Shown piece by piece: positions 29,900 through 39,729 of a DNA stretch of 64,000 nucleotides. Source of the DNA: Gracilaria domingensis (taxonomy: Eukaryota > Rhodophyta > Florideophyceae > Gracilariales > Gracilariaceae); the NCBI GenBank assembly GCA_022539475.1, contig VCMS01000039.1:62001-126000 (forward strand), written 5' to 3'. Each line of letters begins with the position of its first letter. The stretch's first letter is position 1. The notes below the pieces were generated by a model, which worked only from the letters and a program-made list of their open reading frames with translations, made no database searches and was not told the origin of the DNA. Both the position numbers and the translations under genes were made by a program.

Positions 29900-31951
29900 A
29901 TCAGCCTGTGCATTCAGGAGTCATTTTTTGTACCGAATCTCGAAATCGAACTCGGCTAACCAGAGTCTCCACCGCATCAAGCGGCAAGATGGCTCTGCAA
30001 TAGAGACTAGCTAGCGCAAGGCCGAATGATCGGTATGAACAATAAAGGGATTCCCCTTTAGGTAGGGGCGCAGTGTGTGTAAGGCCCAGACCACTGCCAA
30101 TCACTGTGTATCGGACACCGAGTAATTCCTCTCGTGAACGTTGAGGCTTCGTGACCAATAACCAATTAGCAATCGTTCGCCCTCCTCTGTGGTCTGGGAA
30201 AGAGCGCAGCCGACCTGATAATTGCTCGCATCCGTATCTGTGGCATACAGCAAACCAGCCCTGGGTAGGGATAAGACTGGTGGCGATGTCACCGCTTCAA
30301 CAAGTCACGAGAAAGCCGCTGCCTTGCGGTCGTCGAATTCTTCCAGGTTGACTGGCTGTCCTTTGTTCACAAGCTCGTTCAATGGAGGCGCAATGTCCGC
30401 GAAGTGCGGGATGAAGCGGTGATAGAAATTACAAAGGCCGAGAAAATATCGGAGTTCCGTCTGCATTCGCGGATGCTTAGCCTCATTGCGGCACTTCACA
30501 CCTGCTTCGTCGATCGAAAGCCCTCCAGGACGGATGACGTGGCCGAGATACCTGACGGTCTCGGTAAAGAACTCTCACTTCTTCAGCTTGAGTGTAATGC
30601 CTGCATCGAGTAGGATTCGCATCACATCTCGTACGTGGGTCAAGTGCTCGTCCAGGCTACTGGAATAGACAACGATGTCTTCCAGGAAAACCAAGCAAGT
30701 CTTCCATTTGAAGCGGGCGAGCAAAATGTCCACAGCTCGTTGAAATGTGGGTGGCGCGTTCGTTAAACCCAACGGCATCCGGTTGAACCGGTAGAGTCCT
30801 TTATGGCAAATGAAAGTAGTCTTGTCACGATCTTCAGCCCTCACGGGAACTCGCCAATAGCCGCAGTTAGCTTTCAGGGTTGTGAAAACTTTCGCATTTC
30901 CCAATGAATCGATGCAGTCATCCATTTGTTGGATGGGATACACATCCTTCATCATGGCCGCGTTCAACTTGCGGTAGTCGATACATAAGCACCAAGACCC
31001 ATCAGCTTTGGGCGCGAGCACCACCGGCGACGCCCATGGTGACTGAGAGGGCTCAATAACTCCCGCGCGGAGCACTTTCTCTACTTGGGCCTTCTCCTCT
31101 TCCGTATCTGTCGGTCCTGCGCTGTAAGGGTGCTGTGAAATTGGCCGTGTGTTCGGCATCAGATCGATCAGATGTTCGGTTATTCCAATCTTACCGAGCC
31201 TACCATCTCACATGGGCCTAAATTCCTGCAATATATGCAGCAGTTTATCGCAGTGAGTCTCTGGGACATGAGTGAAGTCCAGAGACTCGAGCTTCTGTAC
31301 TGCCTTATCCTTTGTGTCAGCAGCACTCAGGTCCTTTTTATTATCCTACGAGGCCAGCATCGCATCCTTCGACAGACTGCGGTCATTTGTATCTGACGGA
31401 GTCGGCTTAGTATCTCCCGACGAACTGTTCGGTCCAGTATTCGGTTCGGAATTGTTCCGTTCCGCCTCCCCCTCCTCAGCTTCGAGGATACCGAGAACTT
31501 CGGCAGTAGAGACCTGGGTAGGTACTATTGCCACGGGATGTGGAACCATCGAGCCCGTAACTTGGTTCTTGACCAACCGTTTTTGGCAACGGCTGAAGTT
31601 AGCAACCAATACCTGAAAAGGCTTCTCGGGTTCCACGAGTACAATCCCGTCAGCAAGGGCAAGCTGGCATGTCTCGTAGAGCCGGGGTAGCGGTTGAAAA
31701 GTCTGTAAGCCACATTGTTTGGATGAAACGAAGACCCACATCTGCGATTCCGTTGGGATGCAGACAGACCGAGCTACTCGGGATTTCGTCCACAGGCGCC
31801 CGTCAGCCGTAGACTGTTGAGCCGCTTGCAGCGGAATTTGTTTCTTCAAAGCCCGCCGAAGGGGTGTCCGAACAATCGGTAGCCTCGTGCTGTCTTCCCC
31901 AGAGAAGTACCTAGATACCCGTTGGATGGCGTGGAGATATGCGGTTGACAT
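29900..31951 (-). pseudogene. Gypsy copy 1 reverse transcriptase-RNase H, broken
   Basis: The reverse transcriptase region (30575-31159) shows SPWASPVVLAPKADGSW, CIDYRKLNA and MPLGLTNAPPTFQR, typical of Ty3/gypsy. The connection and RNase H parts (LGLCNFYHRFIPHFA; DTDASNYQVGCALSQ) follow to the left. A less conserved linker (31346-31951) joins it to the protease, which lies beyond the 19.7-kb insertion. Broken, with several interruptions. Confidence 0.85.
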
Positions 31952-32149
31952 ACTGTAGATTTAGTGGATATCCGTGAAATACACGTAAGATATCCGAAAT
32001 AATCTTACTCAAATTTATTTGACTCCTCAGGATATGCGTTAGATACCCCTGCCACATTCTTGATGTGCGAAAGATATGCTACTGCAGTAGACGTCCCTAG
32101 AACTGCCTCAAGAAGGAATTAAGAAACACGTATTTGGCCTACATGTGTA

Positions 32150-32210
32150 ACAAAACACTGCATGCGGTATTATTTCTCTCTGAGAAATAATACCGCATGC
32201 AGTATTTTGT
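32150..32210. repeat. 29-bp hairpin with 3-base loop
   Basis: Arms 32150-32178 and 32182-32210 are inverted copies with a single mismatch, with loop TCT; the centre reads GCGGTATTATTTCTC. It lies near the left end of the CACTA-like element, upstream of the membrane protein gene. Confidence 0.88.
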
Positions 32211-32619
32211 AGCAATCCATAGATTCTTTCGCTATTGTCGTTTTCAAACTGTATCAAAACAAGAATAACATCAAAATTTGCGTGACAGTGGACGTGCAGC
32301 TGTTTGGCCTGTTCCAAGCACGGAGGGACACACTCGTCATCGTTGCCGTTTCAGCTCTCGCTCAAACCAAGGGCTCCGCGCGGCGAATCGGTGTTCCGCC
32401 TGCCAGCGAACCCATACCCCCCACAGCACCACCATGGCACGGCTCCCGCTTTCTTCCTTCGCCACGGCTGTGGGCCTAAAGCGATTCGGACGAAACACGC
32501 GCAATGGAGCGATTGCAGCCTGGCGAGACTCTCGGTGGTTTTAGAAATGTTGTGGCCGAACTGGATTCGATTCCCACTTTGTTGGCGACACTGGCGGTTG
32601 TCCTGGCTACCTTGCAAGG

Positions 32620-32904
32620 TGTACAGTGGATAACTGGTCTTCGGTCGCCGCCACTTCAGCGTCTGCGACCTCCTTTATATGGAGCGACAGGTCCAAAACC
32701 TCGCTAAAAGAACCTTGTCTAACAGTAGCTACATAACGCGAGGAGCTACGGATGCAATGCTTACGTAATTATTCTACACGCGCACAGTTGACACTGTTGC
32801 GCTCACCTCTCTCGAAACGTTCTTCCGTCTCACTGCAGCAGTCTTAAGCCAACACTTACATCTCTCCTGAGGATCCTGCTGTCTCGTGCACACTGTTCGT
32901 ATCA
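32620..32904 (-). repeat. Copia 3' LTR
   Basis: On the coding strand it begins TGATACGAAC and ends CCACTGTACA. It contains CATATAAAGG, a likely TATA box (plus-strand positions about 32672-32681). The last codons of the polyprotein frame extend into it. Confidence 0.95.
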
Positions 32905-35900
32905 GCCCCTTCTTGCACGGACAGCACCGAAGTCAGACTCATTGCCACGCAATGCTGTTGGTGCAATAGCTGCGAAAGAGGTTTGGTGAGTACATCGGCC
33001 ACCATTCCCGCTGTCGGGCAGTACTGCAGATGTATCTCTCCTTTCTGTGCCGCATCCCGAGTGAAATGATAGCGTAGCTCTACATGTTTTGCTCTGCGAT
33101 CACCTGACGTCCAGTGAAGTACCCCTGTGTTGTCTTCCATCACCAATGTGGGTGCATCATGCAAACTGATACCAAGTTCCACCAGAACAGACCGTATCCA
33201 GCGAATCTCCTTCACACATTCAGACAAAGCGATATATTCGGCTTCTGTAGTTGACAGGGCGATCGATTTCTGCTTCAGCGTTTTCCACACAGCGGGTGAC
33301 CCATACAACAAGACGCAGAATCCTGACGTAGACTTGCGATCAACATCATCACCGGCCCAATCCGCGTCGACATACGCTAACGTAGGTGATTTAGAATTCT
33401 TGGAGCATCTTCTAATGCGGACGCCTACATTCCTTGTCCCGTTAAGGTAACGAAAGATCCTTTTCACCGCTCGCCAGTGATTGACCGTAGGCCTTGCTTG
33501 TGAGCGAGCTAACATGTTCACGGCAAAGCAAATGTCCGGCCTCGTCCTTCCAGCCAGATACAAGAGGGCCCCGATTGCTTCTTGGTAAACAGGGATGAAG
33601 TCAATGAAATCCCCTTCGAGTAGGTCACGGGGTCTCGCAGAAGAAGCCATTGGGGTATCTACAGAACGTGAATCGAGCATGTTGAACCTACGTAGTATGT
33701 CGATTGTAAAGGCATGCTGGTGCAATGTAATATGTTGATTACCACGTTCCATGTGTACACCCAAAAAGCTAGCGGCAGTGCTTTCCGTCTTCACTTCAAA
33801 TGATTTGCTCAATTCGGACTTCACTCTTCGCATCTCAGTATGATCATCCCCAATTAAAAGCATATCATCGACATACACTACAATCCATAACGTGTGCGAC
33901 CCTGATGTAGAGCGGAAAAAGCACTCGTCTGACTGCAGTGGAGTTAACCTAATTGAGAGGAGTTTGGATTTCAGTAGGCTACCCCATATTGCATTAGACT
34001 GCTTAAGTCCGTAGATTGACCTTCTCAGCTTCAGGGCCTCTCCACGTTGGAGTCCGAAGTGTATTCCAGGGGGTGGTCGCATGTAGACAGGGTCTGAATT
34101 TTCCATTGAACCGTTGAGAAACGCTGACTTCACGTCCAATTGTTCTACAAGGTAGCCACGGTTGACGGCAATTGTCAGCGCAATTCGAACGGTCTCAAAG
34201 TTGACCACTGGTGAGTAGACTTGCTCTACTGCTCCTTGCTGGCAGCCCTTGGCTACCAGACGAGCTTTGTACCTTGCAATTGAGCCATCATCATTGTTCT
34301 TCGTCGCGAATACGAAGCGGGAGCCGATCACCTTGCATCCTCGGGGTACCTTTGCAATCTCCCAGGTGTTCATTCTTTCCAGATTCAGTAGCTCCTCCCT
34401 GATAGCTTCTCTCCATTCAATTGCGTTCTCAGAAGCAAGAGCGCTCGGAACATCGCTTGGAATCACAGTCGTCGTGACATCACGGCCGACAAAACCACTG
34501 TGCTGGGTCTCAGAGAATCTCGATGGGGCGTAACGATCTCTCGTGGGGTACCTACGTACAGGATAGTGGGTAACGAACTCCTGCATGCTCGAGGTCATTG
34601 AGAATGAACCTTGGTTACCACTGTCATCGCCAGATTGTTCCTGGCTGACCAATTCTTGTTCGAGGTCGTGTTCTGCATTCACATTTGTACCCTGTGGGTC
34701 ATGACCAGTGGTTGGGCCTGATTCCCCTTCTGACTCATCGCCACTGAGAGTATTCTCATCGGCGACTTCTTCGGTGTCATGTTCTGTGCTCTGTGCTGAG
34801 TCTGTTTCTGATTCCAGTAACTGGTTTCTCGATAAGACTCCGGTTGCCCAGTCTGTGTTGAAGATAGAACGCCCAGGGAAGACCGCCTCATTGATCCGCA
34901 CATGGCGCGCGAAGGTGATCGCACCAGTGCCAATGTCATAGATTCTGTAATTCCTATGAGACAGGGATCGTAGGAGGATGCCTCGCTTTGCTTTCTTGTC
35001 GAGTTTCTTTCTGTTAGGTTCATGGACCCAAATTTCACAGCCGAAAGTTCGCAGGTGCCCAACGTAGGGTACTGATCCTTCAAGTACTTCTCGAGGTGTC
35101 TTGTTATTGCCTGCCGACGTTGGAGTCATGTTCATGAGTCGTACTGCTGTGACAAGTGCCTCAGCCCAGAATCTCTGCGGTAGACCTGCGTGGGAAAGCA
35201 TAGCTCTCACCATGTTCATTGCAGTTCGATTGAAGCGTTCAGCAACTCCATTCTGCTGTGGAACATACGGCGCACTGTTTTCCCATTCAATTCCCACTTC
35301 AGCAAGGTACTTTCTCAGCCCTATGTATTCTGGACCATTGTCTGAGAAGAGCAGTTTCACCTTCTTCTCCGTGCGCCTCTCGAAGTATAGTTGGAAGCAC
35401 CGGAACTGAATCTCAAGGCCTTTCCGGTCACGTAGGAGTCTCACATCTCTAAATCCAGAAGCCTTGTCAATGAAGGATACAAAATATCTTTTTCCTCCGA
35501 TACTTGACGTCTGCATTGGGCCACAGATGTCCGAGTAAATCACATCTCCGATGCCAACGTCAGTTCGTTTTCTGTGACCAAGAGGCAACCGGGTCATCTT
35601 ACCCTCTGTGCATGGAATGCATGCCGCTTCCATACCTGGAACTTGAGAGAGATCCATACCTTCCACGAGGCCTCCTTTGGATATTCTCTGAATTGTACTC
35701 CTACCAATGTGACCAAATCGTTCGTGCCACAGCTGGAGTGCTTCATCATGGGAAGCGGACGCCTTTAACACTCTTGCCATCACAGGGGCACCAATTAACT
35801 CATACATGCCACCTTTTTCCATAGCAATAAGTTCGCAACTGTCCTTCACAATTTTGCAGCTCATGTCAGAGAAGTTCACAGTAAACCCGTCCTGCACCAG

Positions 35901-36947
35901 CTGCGAGCAGGACAGAAGGTTACACTCAAGATCCTCTGCATGCAACACGTTCTTAAGGTGAAGCACTGGGTCCGTGTCACATTCCGGTTGAACAATAGCA
36001 ATGTTAAGGTCTCCGCACAATGATGATTGCACCAGCCTTCCATCGCCAAGGGCAATGGTCCTAGGCGGTACCTTGCAGAAACCAGTAACAAGTGCTTTGT
36101 CTCCAACCATGTGACAGGTTGCTCCCGAGTCTATCACAAATACGTGCTGTGCCCGAGCTACAAGACCTCGATGCGTCCTTTGGCTTTCATCAGGTTTCCT
36201 CTCCGGGCAATCTCTCTTGAAGTGCCCCTTCTTTCCGCATTGGAAGCATTTCCCCTTCATTCGGGCTCGTAGTGCCTTCTCTGCGGGAACCGTTTCCTGT
36301 GATTCAGGATGCATGCTAGCAGCCACTGCGATACTGTCATACTCCTGGAGCAGCCTTGCAGTTGCTCTGTCCCACGTCAACTCCTCGTCTGACATCGTCT
36401 GGAGTGCAGAAACAACAGCACCGTACGGCGTATCACTGGTGTTGCCAAAGCTGGAAAGGAGTATTGCCACTTGCATCGACTCTTCAATGGCACTATCCAT
36501 TGCTTCCAACCTGCCAAACATTGCCTCAAGCTCATCGATATATTCTGACATCGACTTTGCTTCCGAGTACTTCGTCTGGTGAAGCTTCGTCTGAAAGTGG
36601 ACCCTAGTTGCAGTGTTTGTAGTAGCATAACGTTCCTTAAGCTTCTTGTACATCAAGTAAGGATTCCGGCGTTCTGTACAGATTGTACGCAAAGGTTTGT
36701 CCGACAGTGACTGCACGAGGTACATCCTCGTCTTCGAGATCTTCTTCTTCGTATCGTCATCCAAAGCCTCAATGTCCCCTGCAGGAGCATCTGCTCCGGA
36801 ATCACGCCTAACCAAACCCAAAAGTTCTCTTGATTCTAGTACAGCTTCAAATCTCATGGTCCAGAGATTGAAGTCCTCCCCTCTCTTTGCGGAGAACTTT
36901 GGCAACTTCTTCAGGCCATCTTCATCCATCTCGAACAGCTGAACCAA
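32856..36947 (-). CDS. Copia gag-pol polyprotein
   Basis: 1363 residues in one frame, the normal size for a copia polyprotein. In order: a gag part (residues about 1-230) with a CCHC zinc knuckle (CFQCGKKGHFKRDC), an aspartic protease (VIDSGATCHMV), an integrase with H2C2 region (WHERFGHIG...C.PC) and core motifs (YSDICGP, FSDNGPEYIG, PQQNGVAERFNRT), a reverse transcriptase (YVDDMLLIGDD) and RNase H (YVDADWAGD; STTEAEYIALSE). The protease-integrase-RT order is diagnostic of Ty1/copia. It looks whole. Confidence 0.96.
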   Translation of the reverse strand: MVQLFEMDEDGLKKLPKFSAKRGEDFNLWTMRFEAVLESRELLGLVRRDSGADAPAGDIEALDDDTKKKISKTRMYLVQSLSDKPLRTICTERRNPYLMYKKLKERYATTNTATRVHFQTKLHQTKYSEAKSMSEYIDELEAMFGRLEAMDSAIEESMQVAILLSSFGNTSDTPYGAVVSALQTMSDEELTWDRATARLLQEYDSIAVAASMHPESQETVPAEKALRARMKGKCFQCGKKGHFKRDCPERKPDESQRTHRGLVARAQHVFVIDSGATCHMVGDKALVTGFCKVPPRTIALGDGRLVQSSLCGDLNIAIVQPECDTDPVLHLKNVLHAEDLECNLLSCSQLVQDGFTVNFSDMSCKIVKDSCELIAMEKGGMYELIGAPVMARVLKASASHDEALQLWHERFGHIGRSTIQRISKGGLVEGMDLSQVPGMEAACIPCTEGKMTRLPLGHRKRTDVGIGDVIYSDICGPMQTSSIGGKRYFVSFIDKASGFRDVRLLRDRKGLEIQFRCFQLYFERRTEKKVKLLFSDNGPEYIGLRKYLAEVGIEWENSAPYVPQQNGVAERFNRTAMNMVRAMLSHAGLPQRFWAEALVTAVRLMNMTPTSAGNNKTPREVLEGSVPYVGHLRTFGCEIWVHEPNRKKLDKKAKRGILLRSLSHRNYRIYDIGTGAITFARHVRINEAVFPGRSIFNTDWATGVLSRNQLLESETDSAQSTEHDTEEVADENTLSGDESEGESGPTTGHDPQGTNVNAEHDLEQELVSQEQSGDDSGNQGSFSMTSSMQEFVTHYPVRRYPTRDRYAPSRFSETQHSGFVGRDVTTTVIPSDVPSALASENAIEWREAIREELLNLERMNTWEIAKVPRGCKVIGSRFVFATKNNDDGSIARYKARLVAKGCQQGAVEQVYSPVVNFETVRIALTIAVNRGYLVEQLDVKSAFLNGSMENSDPVYMRPPPGIHFGLQRGEALKLRRSIYGLKQSNAIWGSLLKSKLLSIRLTPLQSDECFFRSTSGSHTLWIVVYVDDMLLIGDDHTEMRRVKSELSKSFEVKTESTAASFLGVHMERGNQHITLHQHAFTIDILRRFNMLDSRSVDTPMASSARPRDLLEGDFIDFIPVYQEAIGALLYLAGRTRPDICFAVNMLARSQARPTVNHWRAVKRIFRYLNGTRNVGVRIRRCSKNSKSPTLAYVDADWAGDDVDRKSTSGFCVLLYGSPAVWKTLKQKSIALSTTEAEYIALSECVKEIRWIRSVLVELGISLHDAPTLVMEDNTGVLHWTSGDRRAKHVELRYHFTRDAAQKGEIHLQYCPTAGMVADVLTKPLSQLLHQQHCVAMSLTSVLSVQEGADTNSVHETAGSSGEM

Positions 36948-37020
36948 GTGGCTGGAGATACGTAGAAGATTCCGGCACGATAACGGCTCAGTGAAGCAAA
37001 GCGGGGGGCGATGCTACCAC

Positions 37021-37305
37021 TGTACAGTGGATAACTGGTCTTCGGTTGCCGCCACTTCAGCGTCTGCGACCTCCTTTATATGGAGCGACAGGTCCAAAAC
37101 CTCGCTAAAAGAACCTTGTCTAACAGTAGCTACATAACGCGAGGAGCTACGGATGCAATGCTTACGTAATTATTCTACACGCGCACAGTTGACACTGTTG
37201 CGCTCACCTCTCTCGAAACGTTCTTCCGTCTCACTGCAGCAGTCTTAAGCCAACACTTACATCTCTCCTGAGGATCCTGCTGTCTCGTGCACACTGTTCG
37301 TATCA
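37021..37305 (-). repeat. Copia 5' LTR
   Basis: The same 285 bp as 32620-32904 with a single substitution. CAAGG, the right copy of the target duplication, follows directly. Confidence 0.95.
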
Positions 37306-38286
37306 CAAGGTGTTCTATGTCTTGAATCAGTTGATTCTTGTCGCTTGTCCAGAAGAAAGATGAATATCTTGCTTGCGTTTGGAGTTGTAGAGATCTCTGT
37401 CTTGTTGTGCTCAGAACTACTATCGTTCTTGGAATTGCGTGATGCGTTGGAGCGTGAATTTCCACCTTTGCAGTTTGATGCGCCCTGTTTGTTTGCCGCC
37501 GGCGTGTTGTAGACATTTTCGGATGTGTATTTCACGCTGGCCGTTGTAACAAAAAGTCGCATCTCGTGGATCCCGGTTTCAAATATGGGCTCAAGCAATG
37601 CATTGTTCGAGATTGTGCCTCTCACAATTTCGTTGATTCTCTCCCTGATCCTCATACGCTGACGCTTCCGCTGGTGATTTCGCGCGAATGCCGTCACGGC
37701 ACAGGAAGCGCTCGCCGCTATTGAGTCTGAACCATCTCTCCGACATGGTATCATGGCGTTTGCAGCCGGATGGACCGTGGCTAATAGTGGTATGCTTGTG
37801 GTAATTATGTTGCTTTCCGATTGTGGTGAAGACGGACCCAGTTACTTTGCTGGTCTTCGCTATCTGTGGCGTCCCGAGCAATGGATTGACGAGCAACATA
37901 TTGGTACTAAGGTCTGGTACCGTCGCTACGAGAATTCAGATCGGGCCCTGGATGAATACATTGCTTCTGCGTTACTGGACAGTACGTTACCAGTACCGAA
38001 TGACCCTCGCCAACTACATACGCTTCTGGAACGAGCACCTCTACATGTCGGGAACGCCATCGTTGGTACGGACAAAGACTTCTGCAAAGAAGAAGATAAG
38101 ATTGCCTCTCGTCTTCAAAAAGTTGTGTTCATTGCCGAACACCTTGTTGTACTTCCTTTGCTTTTCGTGATTGTGGTTATCATAGCGCGGAATTATGATA
38201 ATTTGGATCAAGTTCACTATGAGGCGTTGACACCGCTTGCCGAGGGCGCCATTATTCTTGCGTTCGTAGTCGTCCATCGGTATTAA

Positions 38287-39189
38287 GAATTTGCTCTGGG
38301 GTCTGAACGGCACCGCGAAAATGGAAAGAGCTGGCGTGTCTGATGAGGAAAGGCTGTGTACAATTCGCGGCTTGTCAGCAACTTCCCGTGAGACTGAAAG
38401 CAATTCTTGCGAATTAGGGATCAAGGTTGACTGAGACCTCTTTACCAGTACTGCCGTGACTCTTTGAGTAATACAACTTGTATCGAGACCGAAGAAAATC
38501 AGCCGACGTTTGCTGTGCACTCTTTCATCGCGCGTAGTGTTATGACGGATCAAAATTTGTTTGCGTGTTTATCATTCAGTTGTCATAACTGTCTGGTTGA
38601 TTGTTGATTGGGGGTTCTGAATCATGTGAATGCTATCTGAATGGTGTTGCTCGAAAAGAGTTTGTTCTCGAAGACACGTCATTGCTGGTTTGATGATCTC
38701 GGGAGCTGCAATGATAGTTTACATTCTGTCACAGGACTGCAGATACAGCCGTATGTCGGACTCCGAAACCTCCATATGGTTACGCACGAACCTCGTTCAA
38801 ATGCATTATGCAGATGTCAGAACCCGAGACTCGCGGTGTACACCTTCGAGTTCTTGGGACACTTCGTACAAAGGGTAGTAGAAGCCTTTTACAGGCGCGG
38901 TGAAGAGTCGAACGAACGAGACTGCCCGGAACTCCCGAACTTGAGACCCAGCAAACTAGTTACTGTGAATTGAAGATTTGAATTTGAGCCACAGGCCAGT
39001 TCCGCGTTCCTGGCAGAACGTTTTAGCAAGCTCTACAGTGGCTTAGAAAAGAATTGCTGACCTTTTTATCCAATACATTGAAGTCTTCGTCCGATCTAGA
39101 TGACTGGTGGAGGTTTGGGATAAGTGTATTTGCCGCCCCGCTCAGAACCGCGTACAACTCTGGCATCGAGAGCGGATGGTAGTTCCGAA
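38287..39189. other. No recognised gene
   Basis: Short frames exist on both strands (for example minus strand 38041-38553), but none has a recognised domain. This is spacer DNA within the CACTA-like element. Confidence 0.45.
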
Positions 39190-39729
39190 ATGCCGAAAAC
39201 AAGTTCGATTGTTCTCCGAGCGTCCTCCGTATTCAACGGGTTTGTACGCCGATCGTTGTGTTTGCAAGATGTGCCTTCGACAACCTTCAAGGTGACGATT
39301 GCTGCTCGCACTGGTTCTTTCGCGGCAGCTGATGATTCAGCAAGAGAAGAGGGCGAAAATGGTGCACAGCAGGCCACACTACCCGAGCTTGATCCGCTCG
39401 ATCTCTCAAGTGAAAGAAAGCCAGTAGTTCAGTCTTTAGGTTAACAATTGTCGTTCGGAGCCGTGCTTGGGTTCGCAACTGGATATTCAATCAGAAAAGT
39501 AGGAAAACTTATCTTGTTCCTCGTTGGCACTAAAGTGGTCGTCCTGCAGTATATGGCTCATCGACAATGGCTTGTGATAGATTGGCGACGTTTAGGGAGA
39601 GATATGTCTCCCAAATTTGACCGTTCAGCCCGGGATGGTTTGATGAATATATTGCTGTATAAGATGCCGTTTAGTGCGGCTTTCTCTGGCGGTCTTGTAG
39701 CTGGCTTACGTCTTTCTTATCAAAAGTGA
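39190..39729 (+). pseudogene. FUN14-domain protein (FUNDC1-like), one in-frame stop
   Basis: FUN14 proteins are small integral proteins of the mitochondrial outer membrane or plastid; animal FUNDC1 is a mitophagy receptor. Codons after 39445 encode GFATGYSIRKVGKLILFLVG, then LQYMAHRQWLVIDWRRLGRD and a C-terminal AAFSGGLVAGLRLS, matching the domain's glycine-rich helices and VDW motif over its full length. In the same frame upstream, the ATG at 39190 starts a Ser/Arg-rich peptide resembling an organelle targeting sequence and an acidic linker. A TAA at 39442-39444 separates the two parts. It is either a nonsense change in a carried gene or a sequence error; no intron signal explains it. Domain call firm, status less so. 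Confidence 0.8.

Larger units (their letters stand above)
32620..37305 (-). mobile_element. Ty1/copia retrotransposon, looks whole, young
   Basis: 4686 bp with 285-bp LTRs (32620-32904 and 37021-37305) that differ at one base by eye. The perfect 5-bp target duplication CAAGG is at 32615-32619 and 37306-37310. A single long open frame on the minus strand encodes the whole polyprotein. Next to the 5' LTR the coding strand has TGGTAGCA, compatible with an initiator-Met-tRNA primer site; next to the 3' LTR is the purine run AAGAAGGGGC. The near-identical LTRs show that it inserted recently compared with the surrounding gypsy element. Confidence 0.96.
32504..38286 (+). pseudogene. Multi-pass membrane protein gene, interrupted by a copia element
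   Basis: The frame from the ATG at 32504 runs to the insertion point at 32619 and continues in phase after the copia element, from 37306. Hydrophobic segments follow on both sides (TLLATLAVVLATL; NILLAFGVVEISVLL; EIVPLTISLILSLILI; AEHLVVLPLLFVIVVIIA; GAIILAFVVV). The frame ends at 38284-38286. In-phase stops interrupt the part right of the insertion before 37753 (a TAG near 37511, then two TGA near 37660), so the gene is dead apart from the insertion. A hydrophilic loop rich in aromatic and charged residues lies around 37850-38100. I do not recognise the family. It probably entered as cargo of the CACTA-like element. Confidence 0.6.
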
